This document shows positions 7,589-16,977 of a stretch of 64,000 nt of DNA, piece after piece. Position 1 is the stretch's first letter, and the number at the start of each line of letters is the position of its first letter. The position numbers were made by a program, and so were the translations under genes. Source of the DNA: JAAYAO01 sp051133435 (GTDB lineage: Bacteria; Actinomycetota; Actinomycetes; Propionibacteriales; Propionibacteriaceae); the NCBI RefSeq assembly GCF_051133435.1, contig NZ_JBPGNY010000003.1, positions 434,001 through 498,000 of the forward strand. The letters are read 5' to 3'. The notes under the pieces are model-generated. The model was given only the letters and a program-made list of their open reading frames with translations. It was not told where the DNA came from and did no database searches.

Positions 7589-8935
7589 ATGGCGAAGAGC
7601 AGGTCGGAGTACCGGTGCACCGAATGCGGTTGGACCACGGTGCGGTGGGTCGGTCGGTGTGGTGAATGCCAGACCTGGGGCTCGGTGGTCGAATCGAGCG
7701 GACCGGCTGCAGCGGCGGCGGTGCAGGCGCGGACCCCGGCGACCGCTGCGGTACCGATCGGCGAGGTGCCGCTGGCCGCGGCGAAACGCGACCTGACCCG
7801 GATCGGGGAACTGGACCGGGTGTTGGGTGGCGGTTTGGTGCCCGGGGCGGTGGTGTTGCTGGCCGGGGAACCCGGGGTGGGCAAATCAACCCTGCTGCTG
7901 GACGTGGCCGCGCACTGGGCCCGGGCGGAGCGTCCGACTTTGTATGTCACCGGTGAGGAGTCGGCCGCCCAGGTGCGGTTGCGGGCCGAACGAACCGGAG
8001 CGTTGACCGACAACCTGTGGTTGGCCGCCGAGGACGACCTGGAAGTGATCCTGGGCCATATCGAGCAGGTCGAACCGTCGCTGATGGTGCTGGACTCGGT
8101 GCAGACCGTCCGGGCCAGTGCCGACGGGTCCTCGGGATCGGTGACCCAGGTGCGCGAGGTCACCGGCGCCCTGGTGCGGGTGGCGAAACGACGCGGAATG
8201 GCGGTGATGATCGTGGGTCACGTCACCAAGGACGGTGCGATCGCCGGGCCCCGGCTGCTGGAGCATCTGGTGGATGTCGTGTTGTCGTTCGAGGGTGACC
8301 GGCACTCGGGCTTTCGGATGGTGCGGGCCACCAAGAACCGGTTCGGGCCGGCCGATGAGGTGGGCTGTTTCGAGATGGCCGAGGGCGGCATCGTCGAGGT
8401 GACCGACCCGTCGGGGCTGTTCACCTCCCATCATGAAGAGCCCGTGCCGGGTACGGCGGTGACGGTGACCCTGGAGGGTCGCCGGCCCTTGCTGGCCGAG
8501 GTGCAGGCCCTGCTGGCCCCGACCGAACAGCACGCCCGGCGCACCACCCAGGGGGTCGACTCGGCCCGGGTCGCGATGATCGTGGCGGTGTTGCAGCGGC
8601 GGGTGCGGGTGCTGGCGGGCATCAATGACGTGTATGTCTCCACTGTGGGTGGGGCGCGGGTGGTGGACCCGGCCGCGGACCTGGCGATCGCGTTGGCACT
8701 GGCCTCGGCCAATGCCAAGGAAGCCCCGTGGGGCCGGGTGGTGGCGTTGGGTGAGGTGGGGCTGGCCGGTGAACTCCGTCCGGTGCCGGCGATCTCGCGG
8801 CGGCTGAACGAGGCAGCCCGGTTGGGCTTCAATCTGGCCGTGGTGCCGGCGCGCAGTGAGTTCACCCCGCCGGCCGGGATGCGGGTGATCGCCGCGCCGA
8901 CCCTGGCCCGGGCCCTGGCCGAACTCGACGGTTGA
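7589..8935 (+). CDS. radA: DNA repair protein RadA (Sms)
   Basis: A 448-residue RadA. An N-terminal C4 zinc finger (CTECGWTTVRWVGRCGECQ, residues 10-28) is followed by a RecA-like ATPase with Walker A GEPGVGKST near residue 92 and Walker B LMVLDSVQTV. Next come the RadA-specific KNRFG and a C-terminal Lon-protease-like domain without its catalytic serine, which is normal for RadA. The protein is a DnaB-like motor that promotes branch migration and processing of recombination intermediates. The length matches the family. disA follows 79 nt downstream, the usual actinobacterial and Bacillus arrangement linking RadA to c-di-AMP control. Confidence 0.97.
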   Translation: MAKSRSEYRCTECGWTTVRWVGRCGECQTWGSVVESSGPAAAAAVQARTPATAAVPIGEVPLAAAKRDLTRIGELDRVLGGGLVPGAVVLLAGEPGVGKSTLLLDVAAHWARAERPTLYVTGEESAAQVRLRAERTGALTDNLWLAAEDDLEVILGHIEQVEPSLMVLDSVQTVRASADGSSGSVTQVREVTGALVRVAKRRGMAVMIVGHVTKDGAIAGPRLLEHLVDVVLSFEGDRHSGFRMVRATKNRFGPADEVGCFEMAEGGIVEVTDPSGLFTSHHEEPVPGTAVTVTLEGRRPLLAEVQALLAPTEQHARRTTQGVDSARVAMIVAVLQRRVRVLAGINDVYVSTVGGARVVDPAADLAIALALASANAKEAPWGRVVALGEVGLAGELRPVPAISRRLNEAARLGFNLAVVPARSEFTPPAGMRVIAAPTLARALAELDG

Positions 8936-8939
8936 ACAT

Positions 8940-8967
8940 CCCCTTGGGTGTAGGTGCCCAACAGGGG
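8940..8967 (+). terminator. Imperfect hairpin between radA and disA
   Basis: CCCCTTGGG can pair with CCCAA-CA-GGGG around an 8-nt loop, with a 2-nt bulge. The run after it (GTTAATACACTTG) is AT-rich rather than a T tract. It could be a weak terminator or attenuator, and TACACT inside the following stretch could serve as a disA -10. Confidence 0.3.
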
Positions 8968-9014
8968 GTTAATACACTTGACCCCTTGGCCGTCGGCGAC
9001 AAGGGAGTACAACG

Positions 9015-10052
9015 GTGTCAACCAACCCCGATCAACTGCGGCGCGTTCAGGCCCTGGTGGCCCCGGGCACGCCGCTGCGCGACGGCCTGGAACGCATCCT
9101 GCGCGGGCAGACCGGCGCCTTGGTGGTGCTCGGGGCGGGACGGGCGGTCACCCAACTGTCGACCGGCGGGTTCGATCTGGACACCCCCTTCACCCCCACC
9201 GCGTTGCGGGAGCTGGCCAAGATGGACGGGGCGATCATCGCCACCGCCGACCTGACCCGGATCGTGGCCGCGGGCGTGCACCTGATGCCGTCACCGACCC
9301 TGGCCACCGACGAGGTGGGTACCCGGCACCGGACCGCCGACCGGGTCAGCCAGCAGACCGGGGTGCCGGTGGTGACGGTGTCGTCGTCGATGTCGACCAT
9401 CGCCTTGTTCCTGGACGGCGAACGACATTTGGTGGACACCTCCTTCCAGATCATCTCCCGGGCGAACCAGGCGCTGGCCACCTACGCCCGCTACACCGAA
9501 CGACTGCTGGACGTGTCGCGCCGGCTGTCGATCCTCGAGGCCCAGGATCAGGTGACGTTGAAGGACCTGGCCTACGTGCTGCAACGGCTGGAGATGGTGC
9601 GACGCCTGGGTGACGAGTTGGAGGGCTATGTGGTCGAGCTCGGCACCGACGGGCGCCTCCTGGCACTGCAGCTGCACGAACTGGAGCCCGGCACCGACTA
9701 CCTGCGCGACCTGCTGCTGCGCGACTATCCGCCGAACGAGGAACACCGTCCCGAACAACTGGCCGCACTGAGCGGGGACGAACTGCTGGATCCGCAGGCG
9801 GTCGCCAAGGCGGCCGGCTACTCCGACGCCCTCGACGCCCGACTTTCCGTGCACGGCTACCGGCAACTCGCCCAGATCCACCGACTGCCGAGCAGTGTGG
9901 CCGAACGCCTGCTGGACCATTTCGGCGGACTGCAGGGGTTGATGGGCGCGACGATGGCCGAACTGCTCGATGTCGACGGCATCGGGGAGAGCCGGGCTCG
10001 CCTGGTGCGCGACGGACTGATGCGGCTGTCGGAGTCGATCTACGAGACCTGA
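9015..10052 (+). CDS. disA: DNA integrity scanning protein DisA, diadenylate cyclase
   Basis: A 345-residue DisA, which condenses two ATP into c-di-AMP. The DAC domain shows the catalytic DGA (residues 71-73) and GTRHRTADR with the RHR motif at 104-106. A helical linker and a C-terminal helix-hairpin-helix DNA-binding domain (LLDVDGIGESRARLVRDGL) follow, which in relatives senses branched DNA and stops synthesis. The GTG start has a strong AAGGGAG site with 7-nt spacing, unlike the leaderless starts nearby. RadA, encoded just upstream, is a known inhibitor of DisA in mycobacteria. The length is typical (about 350-360). Confidence 0.97.
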   Translation: MSTNPDQLRRVQALVAPGTPLRDGLERILRGQTGALVVLGAGRAVTQLSTGGFDLDTPFTPTALRELAKMDGAIIATADLTRIVAAGVHLMPSPTLATDEVGTRHRTADRVSQQTGVPVVTVSSSMSTIALFLDGERHLVDTSFQIISRANQALATYARYTERLLDVSRRLSILEAQDQVTLKDLAYVLQRLEMVRRLGDELEGYVVELGTDGRLLALQLHELEPGTDYLRDLLLRDYPPNEEHRPEQLAALSGDELLDPQAVAKAAGYSDALDARLSVHGYRQLAQIHRLPSSVAERLLDHFGGLQGLMGATMAELLDVDGIGESRARLVRDGLMRLSESIYET

Positions 10053-10158
10053 GCCCGCAGCGATCGACGGGACGATTCCTCGCGCACTATGTGCTGCAGT
10101 TCGACGTGCACCCGGGCGCTCAAGGACTCTCGTCCCCGGCAGGCTCCGTCCTCGCGAT

Positions 10159-10899
10159 TCAGCGCAGGCTCATCACGTGCTGCACGGCCTTGGCGCCTTC
10201 CAGTTGGGCGGTGGCCACATAGGTACCCGGTCGCAGGACCTCGTCACGGATCTTGCACTTGTCGGCCGAGCGTTTCGCCGGCCAGGCCATCGTCCACGTG
10301 GTCGCCTTCTCCGGCGGCAGTTCCGCGGCCAGCTTCGGCACCCAGTCGGCGCAGTTCTTGGTGGTCCAGATCCGGTCGGTACCCGAGTACACCTTCAGCT
10401 CGAAGTTGTCGGGACCGATCTTCAGCGCGCACGGGCCGGAACCACCGTTGATCACCGACAGTTCGAAGTCCACAGTTTTTCCGGCGGTGACCTTGGGCGG
10501 CCCCGTGAGGGTTACCCGCAGGTCGTCCGGTTTACAGGCCGCAACCGCCGTCGGAGTCGGCGTCGGCGTGGCGGTGGGGGTAGCGCTGGGCGATGGTTGC
10601 GTGGTCGTCGGAGGGGCCGACGAGGACGGTGCCTGTGTCGGCGACGGAGCCGGCGTGGGGCTGCTTCCGGCCGGCGGGCTCGTCTCTTGGCCGGCCGTCT
10701 CGCTCGGATCCGGCGTGGGCTCGGAAGCGGCGGGTGTTTGCGGGGTCGACGGCGCGGTGGCCACGGGCTCGCTGCCCTTGGGCCACAACAACCACATCAA
10801 CAGGGCAACCGCCACCAGCACCGCCAGCAGGACCACAACTCGTCGGGCCCAGTAGGTGCGCGGACTGTCGGGACCGACCGGGCGCACCAAGCTACTCAT
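10159..10899 (-). CDS. Membrane-anchored protein with Pro/Thr/Ser-rich stalk (Rv3587c position)
   Basis: A 246-residue protein. One transmembrane helix (about residues 22-40) is followed by a roughly 75-residue Pro/Thr/Ser-rich stalk. A C-terminal extracellular beta-rich domain (about 118-246) begins ACKPDDLRVTLTGPPKV and holds four cysteines likely to form disulfides. I do not recognise an enzymatic motif. It sits where mycobacteria encode the conserved membrane protein Rv3587c, between disA and mutY, and the layout is similar, so it is probably the same family of unknown function. A TAGCAT box 6 nt before the ATG suggests a leaderless transcript. Confidence 0.75.
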   Translation of the reverse strand: MSSLVRPVGPDSPRTYWARRVVVLLAVLVAVALLMWLLWPKGSEPVATAPSTPQTPAASEPTPDPSETAGQETSPPAGSSPTPAPSPTQAPSSSAPPTTTQPSPSATPTATPTPTPTAVAACKPDDLRVTLTGPPKVTAGKTVDFELSVINGGSGPCALKIGPDNFELKVYSGTDRIWTTKNCADWVPKLAAELPPEKATTWTMAWPAKRSADKCKIRDEVLRPGTYVATAQLEGAKAVQHVMSLR

Positions 10900-10905
10900 G
10901 ACGAC

Positions 10906-10911
10906 ATGCTA
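10906..10911 (-). promoter_or_regulatory. Leaderless -10 (TAGCAT) for the 10159-10899 gene
   Basis: TAGCAT ends 6 nt before the ATG at 10899, and no Shine-Dalgarno sequence is visible. Confidence 0.45.
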
Positions 10912-10959
10912 GGCACTGCGAACGTCCCCGCTCGGCCTCGACGCGCCGTTGTGCCCGAC

Positions 10960-12324
10960 TCAGGCGGCCCTGTCGCGGGCTGTTTCGACGCTCTGGGCCC
11001 CGGTCGCCATCCGCCGGTGACGCAACGGTCTTCGCTGGGGGTCGACCCGCTGTGGTGGCAACACTTCTGCCAACCCGTCTGCTCCCATCCTGACCTGCCA
11101 CCGGCTACCCGGGATCGACCGCACATGGGGTTCGACCAAGCGGTGATGGTGCGGGCACAGCAGCGTCAGATTCGACATGTCCGTCGAACCGCCCTTGACC
11201 CACGGCACGATGTGGTGGGCCTCGCAGTCACCAGGGGGCCGGTCACAGCCCGGGAAGACGCAGCCGCCGTCGCGAATCACCAGCGCACGGCGCAGATCCG
11301 GGGTGACCAGGCGTTGCTCCCGGCCGAGGTCCAGCACCGTCGAGTCTCCGCCGAGCACCGCGGGCAGTACCCCGGCATCACAGGCCAGTCGCCGCAACTC
11401 CGCCGGGTCGATCTGCTCCCCGGATTCGGCCAGGGTGCCCATCCCGAGATCGTCGAGCAGGTTCTCCACCGGCACCAGCACCGTCAGCGTGGGCCGTCCG
11501 GGTGATCCTTCCGGACCACGTCCGGCGAGCTCGATCAGGGCATCGGCCCGCAATTGGCTCATCGTGGACGATTCGGTTTCGTCCACCGCGCCGGTGCCGC
11601 GTGCGGCCGCCCGGGTCGCGGCCTCGCTGCGCCACGCCTTGTGCGCGATCGCGTTGATCGCATTGACCAACACCTCCCCGTCGGCAAGTGGCACCCGGCC
11701 GCGGAACCACATCACACCGTCGGCCTCGTCGCGACCGTAGGACAGGTAGCGGCCACGCCGGGCCCGCTGCTGCTGTTCGATGGCGGCATCGGCCTGACTG
11801 GCAGCGGCCTGTTCGGGCAACACCACTTCCGCGACCGTCTGGGCGGCCCGGTGCAGTCCCTTCAGGTCGAGTCGCTGAGCTTCCCGCAACAGATGGGTCT
11901 GGGCGTCGGTGATCGCCTCCGCCGGGGCGTCGGACGGTAGCCGCACCAGCCCCGACACCACGGCCGCAGCCTGTTCCCCCGACAACTCTCCGGCCGCCAA
12001 CGCGGCCTGCACCAACCCGAAGGCGGGCAACTCCCGGGCCAACCGCACCCGCAACCGCGTTGCCCGGCCACTGACCTGGCCCTGAGCCTGCCACCATTCT
12101 GCAGTGTCCAGGCCGTGACGCTGCCCGGTGGTCTTGCGACGTTCCAGTTCACCGAGCAGGTTCAGTTCCAGGGCACGCACCATCGACGCCAGCACCTGGG
12201 TGCCGGCGAACCGGTCCATCAACTCGTCGTCGCCGGTGTCGGTCCACGCTTTGTCGGCCAGGCGCCGCAACAGGGCGATGGCCTCATCCACCTCATCGGC
12301 GGGTTCGATTTCTTCTCCGCTCAC
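10960..12324 (-). CDS. DUF222 domain HNH endonuclease (13E12-repeat family)
   Basis: A 454-residue protein of the DUF222/HNH class common in actinobacteria. The N-terminal two thirds is the helical DUF222 region. The C-terminus holds the HNH nuclease: CVFPGCDRPPGDCEAHHIVP, an Asn in DMSNLTLLC and a final His cluster CPHHHRLVEP, with zinc-binding cysteines around the motif. The members are often multicopy and mobile-looking (the mycobacterial 13E12 repeats), and their biological role is unclear. The open frame continues upstream to 12756, but that would overlap the mutY start on the other strand. The GTG at 12324 begins a normal DUF222 N-terminus, so I place the start there. It separates two genes that are close neighbours in mycobacteria. 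Confidence 0.88.
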   Translation of the reverse strand: MSGEEIEPADEVDEAIALLRRLADKAWTDTGDDELMDRFAGTQVLASMVRALELNLLGELERRKTTGQRHGLDTAEWWQAQGQVSGRATRLRVRLARELPAFGLVQAALAAGELSGEQAAAVVSGLVRLPSDAPAEAITDAQTHLLREAQRLDLKGLHRAAQTVAEVVLPEQAAASQADAAIEQQQRARRGRYLSYGRDEADGVMWFRGRVPLADGEVLVNAINAIAHKAWRSEAATRAAARGTGAVDETESSTMSQLRADALIELAGRGPEGSPGRPTLTVLVPVENLLDDLGMGTLAESGEQIDPAELRRLACDAGVLPAVLGGDSTVLDLGREQRLVTPDLRRALVIRDGGCVFPGCDRPPGDCEAHHIVPWVKGGSTDMSNLTLLCPHHHRLVEPHVRSIPGSRWQVRMGADGLAEVLPPQRVDPQRRPLRHRRMATGAQSVETARDRAA

Positions 12325-12425
12325 ACCCCATACGGTGGGCACCCATCCCGAGAACTTCCCTCCCACCCGCTTCCCTGTGGACAACCACCTCAACCCGCCG
12401 ACCCGACACCTGTGCACAACTGGTC

Positions 12426-12431
12426 TACGCT
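12426..12431 (+). promoter_or_regulatory. Leaderless -10 (TACGCT) for mutY
   Basis: TACGCT ends 7 nt before the ATG at 12439. The same hexamer and spacing recur at 37412 and 37473. Confidence 0.5.
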
Positions 12432-12438
12432 GTGCCCG

Positions 12439-13356
12439 ATGCCCACCGACCCCCAACGCAGCGACCCGGCCACCCGTCGGCGATCCAGCCGGATCGTGAC
12501 CGCGGTGAACAGCTGGTTCGCCGATGCCGCCCGCGATCTGCCCTGGCGGCCCACCCCGACCCGTACCGTCACCCCCTGGCAGGTCATGGTCAGCGAGTTC
12601 ATGCTGCAGCAGACCCCGGTCTCCCGGGTTCTCGAACCATGGACGAACTGGGTGCACCGTTGGCCCTCCCCGGCGGCACTGGCCGATGCGCCGGTGGCCG
12701 AGGCGATCCGGGCCTGGGGACGGCTCGGCTACCCGCGCCGGGCACTGCGCCTGCACCGGGCCGCCACCGAGATCACCGACCGATTCGACGGTCGGGTACC
12801 GGCAAAGTTCGACGATCTGCGTTCCCTACCGGGAGTCGGCGACTACACCGCCGCCGCGATCGCGACCTTCGCCTTCGGGCAGCGCCATGCGGTGTGTGAT
12901 GTGAACGTGCGTCGCGTCCTGGCCCGGGCCATCGACGGCCGGGCCCAACCTGCCCCCAACCCCAAGGTCGAACAAGCCATCGCCGAACAGATGCTGCCGC
13001 GCGACACCGAGCGCGCGGTCACCTGGGCCGCCGCAGCGATGGAACTCGGCGCCCTGGTCTGTACCTCCCGCTCCCCCGACTGCCCCTCCTGCCCGATCGC
13101 GAAACACTGCGCCTGGCGGGCCGCCGGCCATCCGGCCGCCGAGGTTGTGCAACGTACCCAGGCCTGGCACGGCACCGACCGGCAATGCCGGGGCCGATTG
13201 ATGGCCCATCTGCGCAGCACCGATCAGCCCGTTCCCGCCGCTGATCTGATCCATTGCTGGCCCGACGACGATGATCAACGAGACCGCTGTCTGTCCTCCC
13301 TGGTCGAGGACGGTCTGGTCGTCGAGGTCGAGAACAGGTTCGCACTACCCCACTGA
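12439..13356 (+). CDS. mutY: Adenine DNA glycosylase MutY
   Basis: A 305-residue HhH-GPD glycosylase that removes adenine mispaired with 8-oxoguanine. The catalytic Glu is in SEFMLQQTPV, the helix-hairpin-helix is LPGVGDYTAAAI, and the catalytic Asp is in AVCDVNVRRVLAR. A complete 4Fe-4S loop follows (C-X6-C-X2-C-X5-C in CTSRSPDCPSCPIAKHC). The C-terminal region after about residue 225 is short and does not show a clear NUDIX-like 8-oxoG recognition domain, as in other compact actinobacterial MutY proteins. The frame is open upstream to 12115, but the ATG with the TACGCT box is the natural start. It is convergent with the EamA gene (12-nt overlap). Confidence 0.95.
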   Translation: MPTDPQRSDPATRRRSSRIVTAVNSWFADAARDLPWRPTPTRTVTPWQVMVSEFMLQQTPVSRVLEPWTNWVHRWPSPAALADAPVAEAIRAWGRLGYPRRALRLHRAATEITDRFDGRVPAKFDDLRSLPGVGDYTAAAIATFAFGQRHAVCDVNVRRVLARAIDGRAQPAPNPKVEQAIAEQMLPRDTERAVTWAAAAMELGALVCTSRSPDCPSCPIAKHCAWRAAGHPAAEVVQRTQAWHGTDRQCRGRLMAHLRSTDQPVPAADLIHCWPDDDDQRDRCLSSLVEDGLVVEVENRFALPH

Positions 13357-14205
13357 GCCACCTTCGACACGACCCAACCGGCGCACACCCTGCCTGGTGG
13401 CCCCGACGCTGGCCACCACCACACACACCACGGCCAACCATTCCCGTCCGGTCAGGATCTCCCCGAGCAGCACCAGGGCCGCCAGTGCGGCAGCGGCCGG
13501 TTCCAGGCTCATCAGGATTCCGAACACCCCGGCACGCAGCTTCTGCAGGGCCGCGATTTCCAGACTGTAGGGCAGCACCGAACTGAGCAGGCCGACCAGC
13601 GCCGCCATCGCCAACAGCCGGACGTCCACCAGACCCGCACCGTCCACCCAAACGGCCGGCACCGCCAACACCACCGCCCCGAAGATGCTCGCCATGGTTA
13701 CCGCCGATGCCCCCGACCAGCGCGCCCCGGTCGGACCCGACAAGATGATGTAGCCCGCCCATGAGGCCCCGGCCAGCAGCGCCAGCAGCACCCCGACCGG
13801 ATCGAGGACGGTCGGTGACCAGCCGAGCAGCACCACCCCGCCCCCGGCCAGCACCACCCACACCAGATCCCGCATTCGCCGTGACCCGAGCAGTGCCACG
13901 GTCAACGGCCCGAGAAACTCGATGGTGACCGCCAATCCCAGTGGGATCCGGGCGAAGCTGTGGTAGATCGCCACGTTCATCGTCACCAGGCACACCGAGT
14001 AGCCGAGCACCAGCAGCCAGTCGGTACGGCTCCGGCCGGTCAGTCGGGGCCGGGCGATCACCAGCAGCATCAGCGCGGCCATGGTGAGTCGCAGCCAGGC
14101 CATCGACAGGGGGCTGACCTGCTCGAACAGCCCCTTGGCGAAGGCGGCCCCGACCTGCACCGACACGATCGCGGCCAGCACCAGCAGCACCGGCCGCCCG
14201 GTCAT
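13345..14205 (-). CDS. EamA/DMT superfamily transporter (RhtA-like)
   Basis: A 286-residue, ten-helix drug/metabolite transporter with two EamA repeats. The first starts VLLVLAAIVSVQVGAAFAKG and contains SPLSMAWLRL. The second starts PVGVLLALLAGASWAGYIIL and ends with LMSLEPAAAALAALVLLGE, the conserved second-repeat motif. The closest described relatives export amino acids such as threonine and homoserine, but the substrate cannot be assigned. I chose the ATG at 14205; a GTG at 14223 would add six residues. It is downstream of clpC on the same strand but separated from it by a strong terminator. Confidence 0.85.
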   Translation of the reverse strand: MTGRPVLLVLAAIVSVQVGAAFAKGLFEQVSPLSMAWLRLTMAALMLLVIARPRLTGRSRTDWLLVLGYSVCLVTMNVAIYHSFARIPLGLAVTIEFLGPLTVALLGSRRMRDLVWVVLAGGGVVLLGWSPTVLDPVGVLLALLAGASWAGYIILSGPTGARWSGASAVTMASIFGAVVLAVPAVWVDGAGLVDVRLLAMAALVGLLSSVLPYSLEIAALQKLRAGVFGILMSLEPAAAALAALVLLGEILTGREWLAVVCVVVASVGATRQGVRRLGRVEGGSVG

Positions 14206-14253
14206 ACCGTGTTCGCCCCGCACCGCCCCATCGTCCTATCCCCGGCAACAACA

Positions 14254-14282
14254 ACGGGCCCGGGGTCACACCCCGGGCCCGT
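14254..14282 (-). terminator. Rho-independent terminator of clpC
   Basis: A perfect 12-bp stem (ACGGGCCCGGGG with its complement) and 5-nt loop begins 13 nt after the clpC stop. In the clpC direction it is followed by TGTTGTTG. Confidence 0.85.
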
Positions 14283-14295
14283 CACTGTTGGAATC

Positions 14296-16818
14296 TCAGG
14301 CTTCCTCGGCCGATCCCGATTCGCCCTCTTCGGTGCCGCTCGGCACCAGGTCGGGCACCTCGGCCTTGCGGTTGCCGGTGAAGGAGAACGGCAGTTCCGA
14401 GCCTTCCTCGGCCACGTCGACCACGACGATCTCGCCGGCCCCGACCTCACCGAACAGGATCTTCTCGGCCAACTGGTCCTCGACATCGCGCTGCAGGGCG
14501 CGACGCAGCGGACGCGCACCGAGCACCGGGTCGAAGCCACGGTCGGCGATCAGTTCCTTGGCGGCCTGGGTCAGCTCGATACCCATGTCCTTGTCGCGCA
14601 GGCGCTCCTCGATGTCGCGCACCATCAGGTCCACGATCCGCAGGATGTCGTCCTTGCTGAGCTGGTGGAAGACCACCACCTCGTCGATGCGGTTCAAGAA
14701 CTCGGGACGGAAATGCTGCTTCAGTTCGTCGGAAACCTTCGCCTTCATCTTCTCGTACGAACCCTCGACATCACCGGCCTGGGAGAACCCGAGATTGACC
14801 GACTTGTTGATATCGCGAGTACCGAGGTTCGTGGTCATCACGATCACGGTGTTCTTGAAGTCGACCACCCGACCCTGTGCGTCGGTGAGGCGACCCTCGT
14901 CGAGAATCTGCAACAGCGAGTTGAAGATATCCGGGTGGGCCTTTTCGATCTCGTCGAACAGCACCACCGAGAACGGCTTGCGGCGCACCTTTTCGGTGAG
15001 CTGGCCACCCTCTTCGTATCCGACATATCCCGGTGGGGAACCGAACATCCGCGAAGCGGTGTGCTTTTCGGAGTATTCACTCATGTCGAGCGAAATCAGC
15101 GCATCCTCGTCCCCGAACAGGAATTCGGTCAACGCCTTGGTCAGCTCGGTCTTACCCACACCCGACGGTCCGGCGAAAATGAACGAACCGCTGGGTCGCT
15201 TCGGGTCCTTCAACCCGGCTCGGGTACGACGGATCGACCGCGACAGCGCGCGCACCGCATCGTCCTGACCGATGTAGCGTTTGCCGATTTCCTCTTCCAT
15301 GTGCAGCAGTCGCGAGGATTCCTCCTCGGTCAGCTTGAACACCGGAATACCGGTGGCACTCGACAGCACCTCGGCGATGGTTTCCTCATCGACCTCGGCC
15401 ACCACATCGGCGTCCCCGGCCTTCCAGGCCTCTTCCTTCTCCTGGCGCGCCGAAATGAGCTTCTTCTCGTCGTCGCGCAGGGCGGCGGCACGCTCGAAGT
15501 CCTGGGCGTCGATCGCGGCTTCCTTCTCCAGCCGCACCGCCGAGATCTTCTCGTCGAACTCGCGCAGGTCCGGCGGGGCGGTCATCCGGCGGATCCGCAA
15601 CCGGGCACCGGCCTCGTCGATCAGGTCGATCGCCTTGTCCGGCAGGAAGCGGTCGGAGATGTACCGGTCGGCCATCTGCGCGGCCCCGGCCAGCGCCTCG
15701 TCGGTGATCGTCACGCGGTGGTGGGCCTCGTAACGGTCCCGCAGGCCACGCAGGATGTCGATGGTCTGGGCGATCGACGGCTCGTTGACCTGGATCGGCT
15801 GGAATCGTCGCTCCAGCGCGGCGTCCTTCTCGATGTGCTTGCGGTACTCGTCCAGGGTGGTCGCACCGATGGTCTGCAGTTCACCGCGGGCCAGCATCGG
15901 CTTCAGGATCGAGGCCGCGTCGATCGCGCCCTCGGCCGCGCCGGCACCCACCAGGGTGTGGATCTCGTCGATGAACAGCACGATGTCACCGCGGGTGCGG
16001 ATCTCCTTGAGCACCTTCTTCAGGCGTTCCTCGAAGTCACCGCGGTACCGCGAACCGGCCACCAGCGCACCCAAGTCGAGGGTGTAGATCTGCTTGTCGC
16101 GCAGCGTCTCGGGAACATCACCGCGCACGATCGCCTGGGACAGGCCCTCGACCACCGCGGTCTTGCCCACACCGGGCTCACCGATCAGCACCGGGTTGTT
16201 CTTGGTACGCCGCGACAGCACGGTCATCACGCGCTCGATCTCGGTCTCGCGGCCGATCACCGGGTCCAGCTTGTTCTCGCGCGCGGCCTGGGTCAGGTTG
16301 CGGCCGAACTGGTCCAGCACCGCCGACGAGGACGGCGAACCGGCCCCCTCGGGCGCCCCGGAGGTGGCGGATTCCTTGCCCTGGTAACCGCTGAGCAGCT
16401 GCAACACCTGGTTGCGCACCCGGGTCTGGTCGGCGCCGAGCTGCACCAGCACCTTGGACGCCACGCCCTCACCTTCGCGGATCAGGCCCAGCAGGATGTG
16501 CTCGGTGCCGATGTAGGAGTGGTTCAGCTGCAGCGCTTCGCGCAGGCTCAGCTCCAGCACCTTCTTGGCGCGCGGGGTGAACGGGATGTGTCCCTTGGGC
16601 GAGTTCTGGCCGGGGCCGATGATCTCCTCGACCTTCTCCCGGACGGCCTCCAGCGAGATCCCCAGCGACTCCAGCGCCTTCGCCGCCACACCCTCACCCT
16701 CGTGAATCAGCCCCAGCAGGATGTGCTCGGTGCCGATGTAGTTGTGGTTGAGCAGCCGGGCTTCCTCCTGGGCAAGCACGACCACCCGACGGGCTCGGTC
16801 GGTGAAACGCTCGAACAT
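14296..16818 (-). CDS. clpC: ATP-dependent Clp protease ATP-binding subunit ClpC
   Basis: An 840-residue class I Clp/Hsp100 unfoldase that feeds substrates to ClpP. It has duplicated N-domain repeats (GTEHILLGLIHEGEG and GTEHILLGLIREGEG), first AAA domain with GEPGVGKT, and a UVR/coiled-coil M domain (DFERAAALRDDE). The second AAA domain has GPSGVGKT and the ClpP-binding loop region typical of ClpC. The length is that of actinobacterial ClpC1. The open frame reaches a TTG at 16824, but the ATG at 16818 has GAGGAG six nt upstream. ClpC1 is essential in mycobacteria. I did not find a convincing ClgR operator in the 159-nt upstream gap. Confidence 0.98.
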   Translation of the reverse strand: MFERFTDRARRVVVLAQEEARLLNHNYIGTEHILLGLIHEGEGVAAKALESLGISLEAVREKVEEIIGPGQNSPKGHIPFTPRAKKVLELSLREALQLNHSYIGTEHILLGLIREGEGVASKVLVQLGADQTRVRNQVLQLLSGYQGKESATSGAPEGAGSPSSSAVLDQFGRNLTQAARENKLDPVIGRETEIERVMTVLSRRTKNNPVLIGEPGVGKTAVVEGLSQAIVRGDVPETLRDKQIYTLDLGALVAGSRYRGDFEERLKKVLKEIRTRGDIVLFIDEIHTLVGAGAAEGAIDAASILKPMLARGELQTIGATTLDEYRKHIEKDAALERRFQPIQVNEPSIAQTIDILRGLRDRYEAHHRVTITDEALAGAAQMADRYISDRFLPDKAIDLIDEAGARLRIRRMTAPPDLREFDEKISAVRLEKEAAIDAQDFERAAALRDDEKKLISARQEKEEAWKAGDADVVAEVDEETIAEVLSSATGIPVFKLTEEESSRLLHMEEEIGKRYIGQDDAVRALSRSIRRTRAGLKDPKRPSGSFIFAGPSGVGKTELTKALTEFLFGDEDALISLDMSEYSEKHTASRMFGSPPGYVGYEEGGQLTEKVRRKPFSVVLFDEIEKAHPDIFNSLLQILDEGRLTDAQGRVVDFKNTVIVMTTNLGTRDINKSVNLGFSQAGDVEGSYEKMKAKVSDELKQHFRPEFLNRIDEVVVFHQLSKDDILRIVDLMVRDIEERLRDKDMGIELTQAAKELIADRGFDPVLGARPLRRALQRDVEDQLAEKILFGEVGAGEIVVVDVAEEGSELPFSFTGNRKAEVPDLVPSGTEEGESGSAEEA

Positions 16819-16977
16819 GGGCAACTCCTCTCGGTTGGCTCAACTGTAGTCGTCCCCTCGGACAATCAGGCCGGAATTATTCCGCCCCAGCTGACCCATG
16901 CCCTAGACAACACCGATTCGGTGCCGGATTGTTCCCGTTTCACCTCGTGGGTTTTTTCACGCCCCCACCGGCATCCC

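Noticed and set aside
10960..12324. Mobile element or homing endonuclease
   Set aside because: The HNH gene belongs to a family that can be multicopy, but I see no terminal repeats, target duplication, intron or intein boundaries around it.
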